Below, piece by piece: positions 9,574 to 19,809 of a stretch of 64,000 bases of DNA. Origin of the DNA: Candidatus Methanosphaera massiliense (GTDB lineage Archaea > Methanobacteriota > Methanobacteria > Methanobacteriales > Methanobacteriaceae); the NCBI RefSeq assembly GCF_028890305.1, contig NZ_JARBXM010000001.1, forward strand, positions 808,501 through 872,500, written 5' to 3'. How positions within the stretch are numbered: position 1 is the stretch's first letter; the number at the start of each line of letters is the position of its first letter. A model generated the notes under the pieces. That model did no database searches. It had not been told where the DNA came from and saw nothing but the letters and a program-made list of their open reading frames with translations. The position numbers and the translations under genes were made by a program.

Positions 9574-11073
9574 TTAGTTTCTTAGCATTAATAATTTATT
9601 AGCAGAACTAAGCACAGCATCAATACTAGATTTTACGATATCTTCATCACTAGCTCTTCCAGTGGCTTTATTACCTAATTCATCAGCAGTAATTACGAAT
9701 ACTTCTCCAAATGCAGTAGTTCCACCGGTGACAGCTTCAATATGGTACTCTACTAATTCAAGATTTACAACTTGTTTTACAAGTTCCTGAATAGCATTTA
9801 CAGCTGCATCAATTGGACCTACACCAGTTTTTGCACAGTAACTTACTTCACCATCAATGTCTAACTTGACAGTTGCGGTAGGAACGGTGTTATCACCAGT
9901 CATTACATTAATTCCTATTAATTTAATTCTTTCTTCGGTAGGTTTTCCTTGTATTGCCTCTGCTATTGATCTAAAGTCCATATCTGTAATAGTTTTACCT
10001 TTATCTCCAAGTGCTTTAATCTGAGAATATAATTGATCAAATTGTTCATCATTTAACTTAATGTTATATTCATCAAGTTTTGATTTCACAGCATTAGCAC
10101 CAGTAAGTTTACCAAGAACAATTCTTCTTTTATGACCAACTTCTTCAGGTTTCATTGGTTCATAGGTTTCACTGTTAGCAAGAACTCCCTGTACATGTAT
10201 ACCTGCCTCGTGAGCAAATGCATTTTCTCCGACAATTGCCTTATTAGGTGGCATTTTTACTCCAGTAATTCTTGAAACTGTTTCAGAAGTATTTACTAGT
10301 AATTTAGTATTAATATTTGTATTAATCTTATAGAACTTATGTAAACCCATTACAATTTCTTCTAATGAAGCATTTCCTGCTCTTTCACCAAGACCATTGA
10401 TTGTACATTGTGCTTGTTGTGCACCAGCTTCTACTGATGCTAAAGTGTTAGCAACTGCTAATCCAAAGTCATTATGACAATGTACACTTATAGGTACATT
10501 AATCTTCTCACGTAGATTAGAAATTAATTCATTCATTTTTACAGGAATACTTACTCCGACAGTATCTGGTACATTAATCTTATCTACACCAGCTTCCTGA
10601 ACTGCTTCATAAACTTCTAGTAAGTAATCAAGTTCTGTTCTTGTAGCATCTTCACATGAGAATTCAGCTACAATTCCATGGTCTTTAATATACTCGACGG
10701 CTGTTACAGCTTTGTCTAATATTTCTTGTTTAGACATTTTAAGTTTATAATCTCTATGGAGTGGTGATGTTCCTATGAATGTATGTATATAGTCAGCGTC
10801 AGAGTCAATTGCTTTATCAATATCTTTTGTTAATGCTCTTGCTAATCCGCTGAGTTGTGCGCTTAAACCTAATTTACTTGCTTCTCTGAATGTTTCTTGT
10901 TCTCCCTTAGATGCTGCTGGGAAACCCAATTCGATAACATCAACGCCGAGTTTATCTAATTTTTCTGCTATTGTTATTTTTTCATCAGTTGTTATCGTAA
11001 CACCAGGTGTTTGCTCACCATCTCTGAGAGTGGTGTCATAAATCATAACATCTGATGGTGGGTTGTATGTCAT
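9574..11073 (-). CDS. leuA: 2-isopropylmalate synthase (LeuA type)
   Basis: The 499-residue enzyme of the homocitrate/isopropylmalate synthase family has [10 protein letters not shown] at residues 15-24, [12 protein letters not shown] with metal-binding His residues, and [15 protein letters not shown]-terminal LeuA regulatory domain (about residue 380 onward) normally binds leucine for feedback inhibition. It condenses acetyl-CoA with 2-oxoisovalerate in leucine synthesis. Methanogens also carry citramalate synthase (CimA) and the AksA paralogue. The [10 protein letters not shown] and INVPDTVGV segments look more like LeuA than CimA, but the substrate is inferred. The ATG has AGGAGTGA upstream. 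Confidence 0.8.
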   Translation of the reverse strand: MTYNPPSDVMIYDTTLRDGEQTPGVTITTDEKITIAEKLDKLGVDVIELGFPAASKGEQETFREASKLGLSAQLSGLARALTKDIDKAIDSDADYIHTFIGTSPLHRDYKLKMSKQEILDKAVTAVEYIKDHGIVAEFSCEDATRTELDYLLEVYEAVQEAGVDKINVPDTVGVSIPVKMNELISNLREKINVPISVHCHNDFGLAVANTLASVEAGAQQAQCTINGLGERAGNASLEEIVMGLHKFYKINTNINTKLLVNTSETVSRITGVKMPPNKAIVGENAFAHEAGIHVQGVLANSETYEPMKPEEVGHKRRIVLGKLTGANAVKSKLDEYNIKLNDEQFDQLYSQIKALGDKGKTITDMDFRSIAEAIQGKPTEERIKLIGINVMTGDNTVPTATVKLDIDGEVSYCAKTGVGPIDAAVNAIQELVKQVVNLELVEYHIEAVTGGTTAFGEVFVITADELGNKATGRASDEDIVKSSIDAVLSSANKLLMLRN

Positions 11074-11365
11074 TATTTTTTCACTCCTAAATTTTATTAA
11101 TATATATTATTTTTATTATTTTATTTAATCTTATCTAGCATTACTATCTTAATAAATAAAAATTAATACTATATTCTTTACTCTTAGGATAATTTTACAC
11201 CTATTTTTGGATATAAACAATTAACAGGAATTTTAGTATTTCATCTTTAGATGTGTTTAATAATATTATATAACGAAAAAAAGATTAGTTAAAAATTTCA
11301 TATACTATAATCAACTATTATGACAAAAATTATTACAATAAATAAATATTATGGGAGGTTACTTG

Positions 11366-14300
11366 ATGGATTATTTTGAAATGCTTGAAAAAAAAACTGA
11401 AGAACTCTATGATATAGCTAGAGAAGCACGTAAACAAGGCAAAGATCTTGAACTAGTTCCAGAAATTCCACTTGCAAAAGACTTAGCAGAACGTGTAGAA
11501 GGACTTGTAGGTCCTGAAGGTGTTGCTAAGAGAATTAAAGAATTAGAAAAAGACATGTCAAGAGAAGAAGTTGCATTTCAAATAGCTAAGGAAATTGCAA
11601 CTCAAGATGATGTAGAAGGACAAGATAATGATTATGAAGTACAGGAACAAAATGCAGATAATGCAATTCGTACAGCTCTTGCTATATTAACAGAGGGTGT
11701 AGTTGCTGCACCACTTGAAGGTATTGCTAAAGTAAAAATTAAAGATAATCCTGATGGTACAAAATGTTTCGGAGTATACTTTGCCGGACCGATTCGTAGT
11801 GCAGGAGGTACTGCAGCAGCATTAGCCGTACTTCTAGGAGATTACATACGAATGTCTTTAGGACTTGACAGATATAAACCTACAGATGATGAAATTGAAC
11901 GTTATGTTGAAGAAGTAGAATTATATGAATCAGAGGTAACGAATCTTCAGTATTCACCAACATCAGATGAGGTAAGACGGGCAGTCAGAGGTATTCCTGT
12001 TGAAGTAACTGGTGAACAAACAGACCCTATAGAAGTGCAAAATAGAGATCTTCCTCGTGTAGAAACAAACAATATTAGAGGAGGAGCACTACTTGCTATT
12101 GCAGAGGGAATAATTCAGAAATCCAGAAAAATCGTGAAATATGCAAAAACATTAAAAATAGATGGATGGGGATGGTTAGCAGATTTCACAGCACCTAAAG
12201 CAGATAAAAAAGAAGAAAAGAAAGATGAAGATGCTGAGGAAGAAAAACCTAAGAAGAAAGCTAAATACATGGAAGATATTATTGGTGGAAGACCTGTAAT
12301 GTCATATCCTAGTGCTAAAGGTGGTTTTAGACTACGTTATGGTAGAACTAGAGATAGTGGATTAGCATCAATGGCTATTCATCCAGCTACAATGGAAATA
12401 GTTGAATTTCTAGCTGTAGGTACTCAGATGAAAATTGAAAAACCTGGTAAAGGTAACTGTGTAGTGCCTTGTGATTCAATTGAAGGTCCTATTGTAAAAT
12501 TGAAAAATGGTGATGTTGTCAGTGTAAATAATGTTTCACAGGCTATTTCAATAAGACATGATGTTGAGGAAATCATATTCTTAGGTGACATGCTAGTAGC
12601 ATTTGGTGAATATCTACGTGGTAATATACCATTAGATGCTGCTTCATGGTGTCAGGAATGGTGGGCTCAGGAAGTTGAAAATTCAGAATACTATAAACAG
12701 ACACATGATGATTTTGGCATAGGTTTTAAAGAAGAACTGGAATTAGGTGATTTATTAAAACTAGATATTGATGCTAAAAAGGCATTTGAAATTGCTGAAA
12801 AAACAGACACTCCCCTACATCCTAAATACACCTATTATTATCATGACGTAACAAAGGAAGAACTAAATGACTTACGAGATTACTTGTACAGTATAGTTGA
12901 TAGTCCAGAAAAAGTATATAATGTAGATATGAACCGTATCCCTATTGACTACCATAAAAGAATACTTGAAGTTCTAGGAATACCACACCATGTTAATAAT
13001 AAATCATTAGTAATGTCAAATGATGATTTATATACATTAATGAAAGTTTTACAGAAACACTTATCACCTGATGAGGATATGAAAACTATTGATGCTATTA
13101 ATCTTATAAGTCCATGTAAGATTAAAGCAAAAGCACCAACATATATAGGAGGACGTGTAGGACGTCCAGAAAAAACTAAGGAAAGATTGATGAGACCTGC
13201 ACCACACTCATTATTCCCTATCGGTAATTATGCTGGTAATATACGTAATATAGTAGAAGCTGCTAAGAAGGGTACTATTAAGGTTACTCTTGCAAAATGT
13301 AAATGCACTAATCCAGATTGTAAGGTAACATCATTTAAATCAATATGTCCTGTTTGTGGCTCACGCACTGAACTTGAAAGTTCAAGTCCTAAGAATATTA
13401 AATTAGGAAAATTATTAGCTGATGCATTTGATAATGTGAACGTACGTAGAATGGATGAGGTTAAAGGTGTAAAAGGTTTAATCTCTGAGGATAAATATCC
13501 TGAACCATTAGAGAAGGGTATTCTACGTGCACGTAATGATGTATATACATATCGTGATGGTACAATTAGACATGATTCAACAGATCTTCCATTAACACAT
13601 TTTATTCCAAGAGAAATAGGAGTTCCACATGAAAAAATAGTAGAATTAGGCTATACTGAGGATATTTATGGTGAACCTATAACTGATGATAATCAGATTG
13701 TTGAGATAAAAATCCAGGATATCGTGGTTAGTGAAAGTTGTGGTGATTACTTATTAAAGGTATCTAAATTTGTAGATGATTTACTTGTACGATATTATGA
13801 TATGGAGCCATTTTACAATGCTGAAACAAGACTTGATCTTGTAGGTCATCTTGTCGCTGGTCTAGCTCCCCATACATCAGCAGGAGTATTAGGTCGTATT
13901 GTTGGTTTTACTAAGGCTTCTTGTTGTTATGCTCATCCATACTTCCATTCAGCTAAGAGAAGAAACTGTGATAGTGATGAAGATGCTGTAATGTTATTAT
14001 TGGATGCATTATTAAACTTTGGTAAAACTTATCTGCCAAGTACCCGTGGAGGTAGTATGGATGCACCACTAGTTCTAAGTATTCGTATTGACCCTGAGGA
14101 AATTGATGATGAGTCACATAATATTGATTGTATGAAAAGAATACCTCTTGAAATTTATCATAAAACTGAGGAGGGTGGAGTGAAACCTTCAGATGTTAAT
14201 GATTTAGTTGATAATGTTGAATCAAGATTAGGTACTGATAATCAGTATCATGGTTTGATTTATTCACACCCAACTAGTTCGATACATGCCGGACCAAAAA

Positions 14301-14719
14301 TTTGTCTTTACAAGTCATTACAGAGTATGACTGACAAAGTAGAACATCAAATTGCACTTGCAGAACTACTACGTTCAGTAGACCAAAAAGGAGTAGTTGA
14401 AGGTGTTTTAAACTCACACTTCCTTCCAGATATGGCTGGTAATATCAGAGCATTTTCAAGACAGAAAGTACGCTGTACTAAGTGTGGAGCAAAATATAGA
14501 CGTATACCTCTATCAGGAGAGTGTACTTGTGGAAATAACTTAATATTAAGCATTTCTAAAGGTTCAGTATTAAAGTACCTAGACATATCTAAGGATTTAT
14601 CACATAGATATCCAATAAATCCCTACGTAGTAGAGCGTATAGAGATATTAGAGACTTCAATAAACTCCTTATTCGAAAGTGACAAATCTAAACAGAGTTC
14701 TTTAGATGTTTTCTTCTAA
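11366..14719 (+). CDS. polC: DNA polymerase D large (catalytic) subunit DP2
   Basis: This is the catalytic subunit of the euryarchaeal replicative polymerase PolD. Visible parts are the N-terminal DP2 region, a Lys/Glu-rich linker (about residues 280-305), a mid-protein zinc finger (CKCTNPDCK...CPVCG), the acidic catalytic motif NCDSDEDA (about residue 867) and a C-terminal zinc ribbon (CTKCGAKY...CTCG). The last residues QSSLDVFF form a PCNA-interacting (PIP) motif. No intein is present. I chose ATG 11366: the longer start at 11351 overlaps GGGAGG (11353-11358), which is the ribosome-binding site. The small subunit DP1 is not in the window. Confidence 0.95.
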   Translation: MDYFEMLEKKTEELYDIAREARKQGKDLELVPEIPLAKDLAERVEGLVGPEGVAKRIKELEKDMSREEVAFQIAKEIATQDDVEGQDNDYEVQEQNADNAIRTALAILTEGVVAAPLEGIAKVKIKDNPDGTKCFGVYFAGPIRSAGGTAAALAVLLGDYIRMSLGLDRYKPTDDEIERYVEEVELYESEVTNLQYSPTSDEVRRAVRGIPVEVTGEQTDPIEVQNRDLPRVETNNIRGGALLAIAEGIIQKSRKIVKYAKTLKIDGWGWLADFTAPKADKKEEKKDEDAEEEKPKKKAKYMEDIIGGRPVMSYPSAKGGFRLRYGRTRDSGLASMAIHPATMEIVEFLAVGTQMKIEKPGKGNCVVPCDSIEGPIVKLKNGDVVSVNNVSQAISIRHDVEEIIFLGDMLVAFGEYLRGNIPLDAASWCQEWWAQEVENSEYYKQTHDDFGIGFKEELELGDLLKLDIDAKKAFEIAEKTDTPLHPKYTYYYHDVTKEELNDLRDYLYSIVDSPEKVYNVDMNRIPIDYHKRILEVLGIPHHVNNKSLVMSNDDLYTLMKVLQKHLSPDEDMKTIDAINLISPCKIKAKAPTYIGGRVGRPEKTKERLMRPAPHSLFPIGNYAGNIRNIVEAAKKGTIKVTLAKCKCTNPDCKVTSFKSICPVCGSRTELESSSPKNIKLGKLLADAFDNVNVRRMDEVKGVKGLISEDKYPEPLEKGILRARNDVYTYRDGTIRHDSTDLPLTHFIPREIGVPHEKIVELGYTEDIYGEPITDDNQIVEIKIQDIVVSESCGDYLLKVSKFVDDLLVRYYDMEPFYNAETRLDLVGHLVAGLAPHTSAGVLGRIVGFTKASCCYAHPYFHSAKRRNCDSDEDAVMLLLDALLNFGKTYLPSTRGGSMDAPLVLSIRIDPEEIDDESHNIDCMKRIPLEIYHKTEEGGVKPSDVNDLVDNVESRLGTDNQYHGLIYSHPTSSIHAGPKICLYKSLQSMTDKVEHQIALAELLRSVDQKGVVEGVLNSHFLPDMAGNIRAFSRQKVRCTKCGAKYRRIPLSGECTCGNNLILSISKGSVLKYLDISKDLSHRYPINPYVVERIEILETSINSLFESDKSKQSSLDVFF

Positions 14720-14946
14720 CTTTGAACTCTTTTTTTATTTTCTAATTTTTTATTATAATCACCCAATATAGTTCGAATATATAAGTACTAAAATTTTCAA
14801 AAAAAGCCAATTTTTATATAGTTACTAGACTATAATTTATATTAGATACTAAAATAATCAATTTATTTTTTTATCATTTTCACAAAAAAATAGCCAAAAA
14901 TAAACTCCCAAAAAACGTATATTCAAAAAAGAGGTGAGGGTCTACT

Positions 14947-17262
14947 ATGATGAAAGATTATGAAACAATCCAAGATGCATATAACCTAAATGATATTTAC
15001 GTAATAAAAAACGATGGAATTAAAGAAAAATTCAGTTATGAAAAACTGATAAGATCCTGTATAATGATAAATATTCCATTAGGATTAGCTGAAAAAATAG
15101 CATACAAAGTATCCAAAGAAGCACACGATGATATAACAACAAAAGAAATAAAAAACATCGTATACAAACTACTTAAAAAAGAAAACACAAAGCTCGCAGA
15201 TAAATACTATAATAATAACACACTACGAGTAAGAACAGGTAGGGATACAATTGAACCATTTGACAAATCAAAAATAGCTAATACTCTAGTTCAAGAAACA
15301 CAAACAACACCTAAACTTGCAGATAAAATAGCTACAGAAGTCTACAAAGAACTTAAAAAATTAGAACTAGACTATTTAACAGCCCCAATAATAAGAGAAA
15401 TGGTAAACACCAAATTAACAGAAAACGGGTTAGAATCACTACGAAGAAAATATACACGTCTAGGAATGCCAGTGTACAACATAACAAATCTAATTGAAAA
15501 TGGAAACAAAGATAATGCAAACATGATGCATAACCCAGAAACAATACACAAATACGTGGCAGATGAATCATTAAAACAGTACACACTACTAAACATACTA
15601 CCACACCACCTAGCAGATGCACATATGAATGGTACAGTTCACATACATGATTTAGAATTCTTTGCAGGAAGACCAATCAACTGTCTTCAACATGACTTAA
15701 GACAATTCATCAGATATGGATTAAAAGTTGATGGTACCGGAGACCATACAAGTGTAGCAGCTCCACCAAATCACATAGAAACATTAATGAACCACTCGGG
15801 TGAAATCATGCTAGCAGCTCAACAAAACATGAGTGGTGGACAGGCAATGTCCCTATGGAATGTATTTGTAGCACCATTTGCAGTAGGATTACCATACGAA
15901 AAAATAAGACAAGCAGTAGAAATGCTAATCTTCAACCTAAACATGGCATATGCAGCACGTGGGGGACAAGTACCATTCACAAGCATAGGACTTGAATTCA
16001 CCGTACCAGACTTCCTTAAAAACGAGCCCGCATATGGACCTGGAGGAAAAGTAGTAGGAGTATATGGGGACTATGAAAAAGAGGTAAGACTCTTACAAAG
16101 GGCATTCACAGAAGCATTACTTAAAGGAGATGCAGAAGGTAAACCACATCTATTCCCAAATACAATATACTATTTAAGAAAAGAATGTTTAACACCAGAA
16201 TTCACTGAGGATATTGAAAGAGTACACTATCTATCAGCTAAATTTGGAACAGCATACTTCATTAACATGTTACCAAAATACATGGGAAACATGGCAAACT
16301 ATATGGGCTGTCGTACAAGATTATCCGATAACTGGACAGGGGACTGGGAAAAAGATTGTCTAAGAACCGGAAACTTAGCATATGTAACTATGAACCTACC
16401 AAGAATAGGATACAATGCAAGGGATGAAAATGAAATCTTCGATTACCTCGATGATTACATGAGCATAGTAGAAGATGTACTTCTATTAAGACGTGAAAGA
16501 GCTCTTAAATGTTTAAATGATTATAAAATCCTACCATTCTTGACACAAAAAATGGGAGAAGAACCATATTATCAAATAGATAACAGTACCTTATCTTTTG
16601 GATTTGTAGGATTAAATGAAATGTTACTTGCACAAACAGGTGCAGGACTAGAAGACCCTGATTCAAATAAATTAGGATTAAAAGTAATTCAATATATTAA
16701 TGATAGAGCAGACCAACTTAAAAAGGATACAGGACTAAGATGGAGTGTAATACAAACACCTGCAGAAAGTACAGCATACAGGTTTGCAACTCTTGACAGA
16801 GAAAAATTCCCTGACCAAGTAATATGTAATGGAGATAGTGAAGCTTCATATTATACTAACAGTAGCCATGTACCTGTAGATACATCATTAAGTTTACCAG
16901 AAAAGATAAGAATAGAATCAGATTACCATCCATTAACACAGGGAGGACATATTTTCCATGCATTCATGGGAGAATCATACAGTGACCCTGAAAGTTTAAT
17001 GAGTTTAACTGATAAAATAACTCATAAAACAAATATTGGGTTCTGGGCTTACAGCAGTGCTTTAAGTTTCTGTTTCAAATGTAAAACATTAATGAAAGGT
17101 TTACAATCAACCTGTACTCATTGTGGTGAAACAAAAGAAGTAGAATGGTATGATCGTATCACTGGTTACGTACAACAAGTAGGTCATGCTGAAAGTGCTT
17201 CTGGTGGATGGAACGCAGGTAAAAAACAAGAATTATTAGATAGAAAAAGATGGGAACAATAA
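14947..17262 (+). CDS. nrdD: Anaerobic ribonucleoside-triphosphate reductase
   Basis: The 771-residue class III reductase makes deoxyribonucleotides without oxygen. The N-terminus holds what look like two tandem ATP-cone domains (about residues 18-95 and 96-165), the allosteric sites. The body is the 10-stranded barrel, and the C-terminus has a zinc site (Cys709, 712, 723, 726) followed by the glycyl-radical region RITGY (Gly740 predicted) and WNAGK. It needs the NrdG activase, which is not adjacent. GAGGTGAGGG precedes two adjacent ATGs (14947, 14950); the first is used here. The upstream gap holds TATA-like sequence and a short TATAGT...ACTATA inverted repeat. Confidence 0.95.
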   Translation: MMKDYETIQDAYNLNDIYVIKNDGIKEKFSYEKLIRSCIMINIPLGLAEKIAYKVSKEAHDDITTKEIKNIVYKLLKKENTKLADKYYNNNTLRVRTGRDTIEPFDKSKIANTLVQETQTTPKLADKIATEVYKELKKLELDYLTAPIIREMVNTKLTENGLESLRRKYTRLGMPVYNITNLIENGNKDNANMMHNPETIHKYVADESLKQYTLLNILPHHLADAHMNGTVHIHDLEFFAGRPINCLQHDLRQFIRYGLKVDGTGDHTSVAAPPNHIETLMNHSGEIMLAAQQNMSGGQAMSLWNVFVAPFAVGLPYEKIRQAVEMLIFNLNMAYAARGGQVPFTSIGLEFTVPDFLKNEPAYGPGGKVVGVYGDYEKEVRLLQRAFTEALLKGDAEGKPHLFPNTIYYLRKECLTPEFTEDIERVHYLSAKFGTAYFINMLPKYMGNMANYMGCRTRLSDNWTGDWEKDCLRTGNLAYVTMNLPRIGYNARDENEIFDYLDDYMSIVEDVLLLRRERALKCLNDYKILPFLTQKMGEEPYYQIDNSTLSFGFVGLNEMLLAQTGAGLEDPDSNKLGLKVIQYINDRADQLKKDTGLRWSVIQTPAESTAYRFATLDREKFPDQVICNGDSEASYYTNSSHVPVDTSLSLPEKIRIESDYHPLTQGGHIFHAFMGESYSDPESLMSLTDKITHKTNIGFWAYSSALSFCFKCKTLMKGLQSTCTHCGETKEVEWYDRITGYVQQVGHAESASGGWNAGKKQELLDRKRWEQ

Positions 17263-17289
17263 TCCCATAATATCTCACCCCTTTTTTTA

Positions 17290-18108
17290 TTATAAATATT
17301 TATCATCTATAATTACAGCTGTACCATATGCAGATATTAGCATATCTGGAGGTATACGTGTATTATAATTAGTATATTCTATTTCTATATCAATTATTGC
17401 ATTAGCATTGTTTTTTTGAGCTTCTTTTTGTAATTCTCGTATTATTTGTTCTTTAGCCTTTAAGTAATATTCATGTTTCATGTTTTTCTTGTCTTCTAAG
17501 GGTGTTCTAAAGTATTCTACAATATGTCTTGGTTTTCTTCTGAAAGGTATGACAAGTTCAACTATAATTAACCCCTTATATTCTTCGATAGGTATGTCTG
17601 GTGCACTATTAAGTACTAATATATTTAAGTAGGATATGTCTGTCGTGTTAGGTAGTTCTATAATTTCGTTATATGTTGGATTAAAATGGTCTGCTATATA
17701 TCCACCTATTAAACCTAGTATATATGATAGGACTAGCAGTATTCCTAGAATGATGTAGTTCATAGTTAATGGAATAGCTGCCTGTATCATTAATAATAAT
17801 CCGCCTATTGTGAAGATATTCCATGTTATTGGTTGAGCTGGGAATAGCCATCCTATTACATTTGTTATGATAAATAACACTACCGCACTTATAGCTCCAG
17901 AGGATTCATCAGTTAATCTTTTAGAGACATATGTTTCAACGAATCCTGCAATGACTGGTGAGATAAATACATGAATATTAACTCCGAATATTGTTATATT
18001 AAATAATAAGCAGAGGTATAATGATATTAATCCTGCAAGTGTTCCCATAATAATAGAAAAAAGAGTGTACTTATCTTTTCTGGTTAGATTTATATTAAAT
18101 TTAGGCAA
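17290..18108 (-). CDS. Membrane protein with C-terminal YbjQ/UPF0145-like domain
   Basis: The N-terminal ~150 residues of this 272-residue protein contain about four hydrophobic helices. The C-terminal ~110 residues match the YbjQ (putative heavy-metal-binding) fold, with a long helix KEQIIRELQKEAQKNNANAI and the closing strand pair IDIEIEYT...LISAYGTAVII. Function is unknown; YbjQ domains form pentamers and are often tied to membranes in archaea. The start is TTG at 18108, supported by GGTGTGAT upstream; no in-frame ATG lies near. It converges on nrdD across a T-rich gap. Confidence 0.7.
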   Translation of the reverse strand: MPKFNINLTRKDKYTLFSIIMGTLAGLISLYLCLLFNITIFGVNIHVFISPVIAGFVETYVSKRLTDESSGAISAVVLFIITNVIGWLFPAQPITWNIFTIGGLLLMIQAAIPLTMNYIILGILLVLSYILGLIGGYIADHFNPTYNEIIELPNTTDISYLNILVLNSAPDIPIEEYKGLIIVELVIPFRRKPRHIVEYFRTPLEDKKNMKHEYYLKAKEQIIRELQKEAQKNNANAIIDIEIEYTNYNTRIPPDMLISAYGTAVIIDDKYL

Positions 18109-18240
18109 TTATCATCACACCACGTTTTATACTATTATTTTTCATTGAATTTAATAAAAATATTTTTGTATAATTATCATATACTAATGGTTAATTGTAT
18201 AAACATAATTAAACATAATAATTAATACATAACAATAAAT

Positions 18241-18269
18241 ATTTTCAGGATTATTCTATTTCTGAAAAT
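18241..18269. repeat. Inverted repeat between divergent genes
   Basis: Eight-bp perfect arms ATTTTCAG and CTGAAAAT flank a 13-nt spacer in the 266-bp divergent promoter region. It is a candidate operator or RNA hairpin; no function is known. Confidence 0.35.
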
Positions 18270-18374
18270 GGTTAAACTCATAGATTTAACAGAAACACTC
18301 ATTTATTACTTTGTCTTTTTTTCAAATAATAAATAGAACAGTGAGATAATATTTTTTGTATATGGAGGCTAACA

Positions 18375-19304
18375 ATGAAAAACGTAGATTTACTAGTATT
18401 AGGACACACAGCTTTTGATTATATTATGCAAGTTAAAGAATTTTCAAGAATAAACACATCTGCAATAGTTGAAAAGATGGAGACATTTAATGGTGGAGCA
18501 GCAGGTAACGTTGCAGTAGTAGCAAGTAAACTTGGATTAGATGTAGGACTTATATCATGTATAGGTAAAGACTTCAAAGACAGTGACTATGAACAAGTAT
18601 TATTAAATCAGGGAATTGACATATCAGATATGATTGTATCAGAGGATGCAAATACTCCTACAGCATTTGTATTAACAAACCCTGATGATGAACAAATGTT
18701 TTACTTTTATTGGGGAGCAGCTGAAAAATATCAGACAAGTGAAGTACCAAAAGAAGCTATTGATAAGGCACGTGCAGTACATCTTGCAACAGGAGATCCA
18801 CAATATAATATAAAAGCAGGTAAATATGCATACAGTCAAAATAAATTAGTTTCATTTGACCCTGGTCAAGATTTACACTTATATACTACCAGTGATTTAG
18901 AAGAATTAACAAATAATTGTAACATACTCTTTGGTAATGAACATGAAATAGAATATATATGTGATTTATTAGAATGTACAATCGATGATTTACTAAGTAA
19001 TGGTCCTAATATGGTTGTACAAACTCTCGGTGATAAAGGTAGTTTAATTTACGTTAAAGAAGAAGATCCAATAAAAATTGATGCTGTAAAAACAAAAGCA
19101 TATGATCCTACAGGTGCTGGAGATTCATATAAAGCAGCATTTTTAAGTTTATATTTACATGATAATAACTTAGAAACCTGTGGAAGATATGCAAGTGCAG
19201 TATCTTCTTATATTGTGGAAACACAGGGAACTCAGACAAACATACCAACCTCTGATCAAGCACTAGAAAGAATGACTGATCAATGGTCAGAAATGGACTT
19301 ATAA
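18375..19304 (+). CDS. PfkB-family sugar/nucleoside kinase
   Basis: The 309-residue ribokinase-fold protein has the N-terminal GGAAGNVAVVASKLG motif and the C-terminal PfkB signature DPTGAGDSYKAAF, whose Asp is the catalytic base. The methanogen relative studied in Methanocaldococcus phosphorylates nucleosides, so a nucleoside kinase role is the best guess, with ribokinase or fructokinase as alternatives. GGAGGC lies 8 nt before the ATG. A hairpin terminator follows immediately, so it is monocistronic. Confidence 0.8.
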   Translation: MKNVDLLVLGHTAFDYIMQVKEFSRINTSAIVEKMETFNGGAAGNVAVVASKLGLDVGLISCIGKDFKDSDYEQVLLNQGIDISDMIVSEDANTPTAFVLTNPDDEQMFYFYWGAAEKYQTSEVPKEAIDKARAVHLATGDPQYNIKAGKYAYSQNKLVSFDPGQDLHLYTTSDLEELTNNCNILFGNEHEIEYICDLLECTIDDLLSNGPNMVVQTLGDKGSLIYVKEEDPIKIDAVKTKAYDPTGAGDSYKAAFLSLYLHDNNLETCGRYASAVSSYIVETQGTQTNIPTSDQALERMTDQWSEMDL

Positions 19305-19349
19305 ATCAAGATTTATTAATATTTTCTTGATTACTCTTTCTTTTTTTCT
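19305..19349 (+). terminator. Hairpin plus T-tract terminator after the PfkB kinase
   Basis: ATCAAGA (19305-19311) pairs with TCTTGAT (19325-19331), followed by a long pyrimidine/T-rich run. Confidence 0.7.
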
Positions 19350-19809
19350 ATATAATATTAATAACAATTTTTTTCCTAAGTTTCTCGTGTTTACATGAGT
19401 ATATTATGTTATTAAAAATTACTTGAAAAAAGTGATTTTTTATTCTTTTTTTTGTATTTTTGATAATTTATTTTCATGAAAATTATCTTAAAAACATAAA
19501 AAGTAATAATATTATAATAATTAGTAATATAATATTTTAAATTTTACTTGAAAAACAATGTTTATAATTCCTTTTTTTTTATTAAATATTGATTTTTTAC
19601 AAAAAATGACAAAATAAAAATAAATTTTTCAAAAAAATTTCATACTTTTTCTAAACGTTTATATACTCTATAAAACTAAGTTCTAACTAAGTCTAAAATG
19701 AGTGGGATAATTAATTTAAACAAAAGTTATACATGTGTAAAAAAGTTTTCCACATGAAAAATTATTATTCAACAATTAGAACAACAAAAATTTATGGAGT
19801 ATTAAAAAA
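19350..19809 (+). promoter_or_regulatory. Long AT-rich leader region upstream of the first thiC
   Basis: No gene is visible in these 460 bases. A TATA-like GTTTATATA (about 19658-19666) is followed by two near-identical direct repeats, ACTAAGTTCTA and ACTAAGTCTA (19675-19695). Further on, CATGTG (19732-19737) pairs with CACATG (19751-19756) in a hairpin whose inner AAAA/TTTT can extend the stem. The implied leader is roughly 120 nt. I looked for the conserved TPP-riboswitch cores (CTGAGA, ACCTGAT) and did not find them. Thiamine-responsive control by repressor or hairpin is inference. Confidence 0.45.

Noticed and set aside
11351-11365. ATG at 11351 as the start of the PolD large subunit
   Set aside because: Its bases overlap GGGAGG, which is correctly spaced as the ribosome-binding site for ATG 11366.
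19350-19809. A TPP riboswitch before the first thiC
   Set aside because: The conserved core elements are missing; only a simple hairpin and direct repeats are present.
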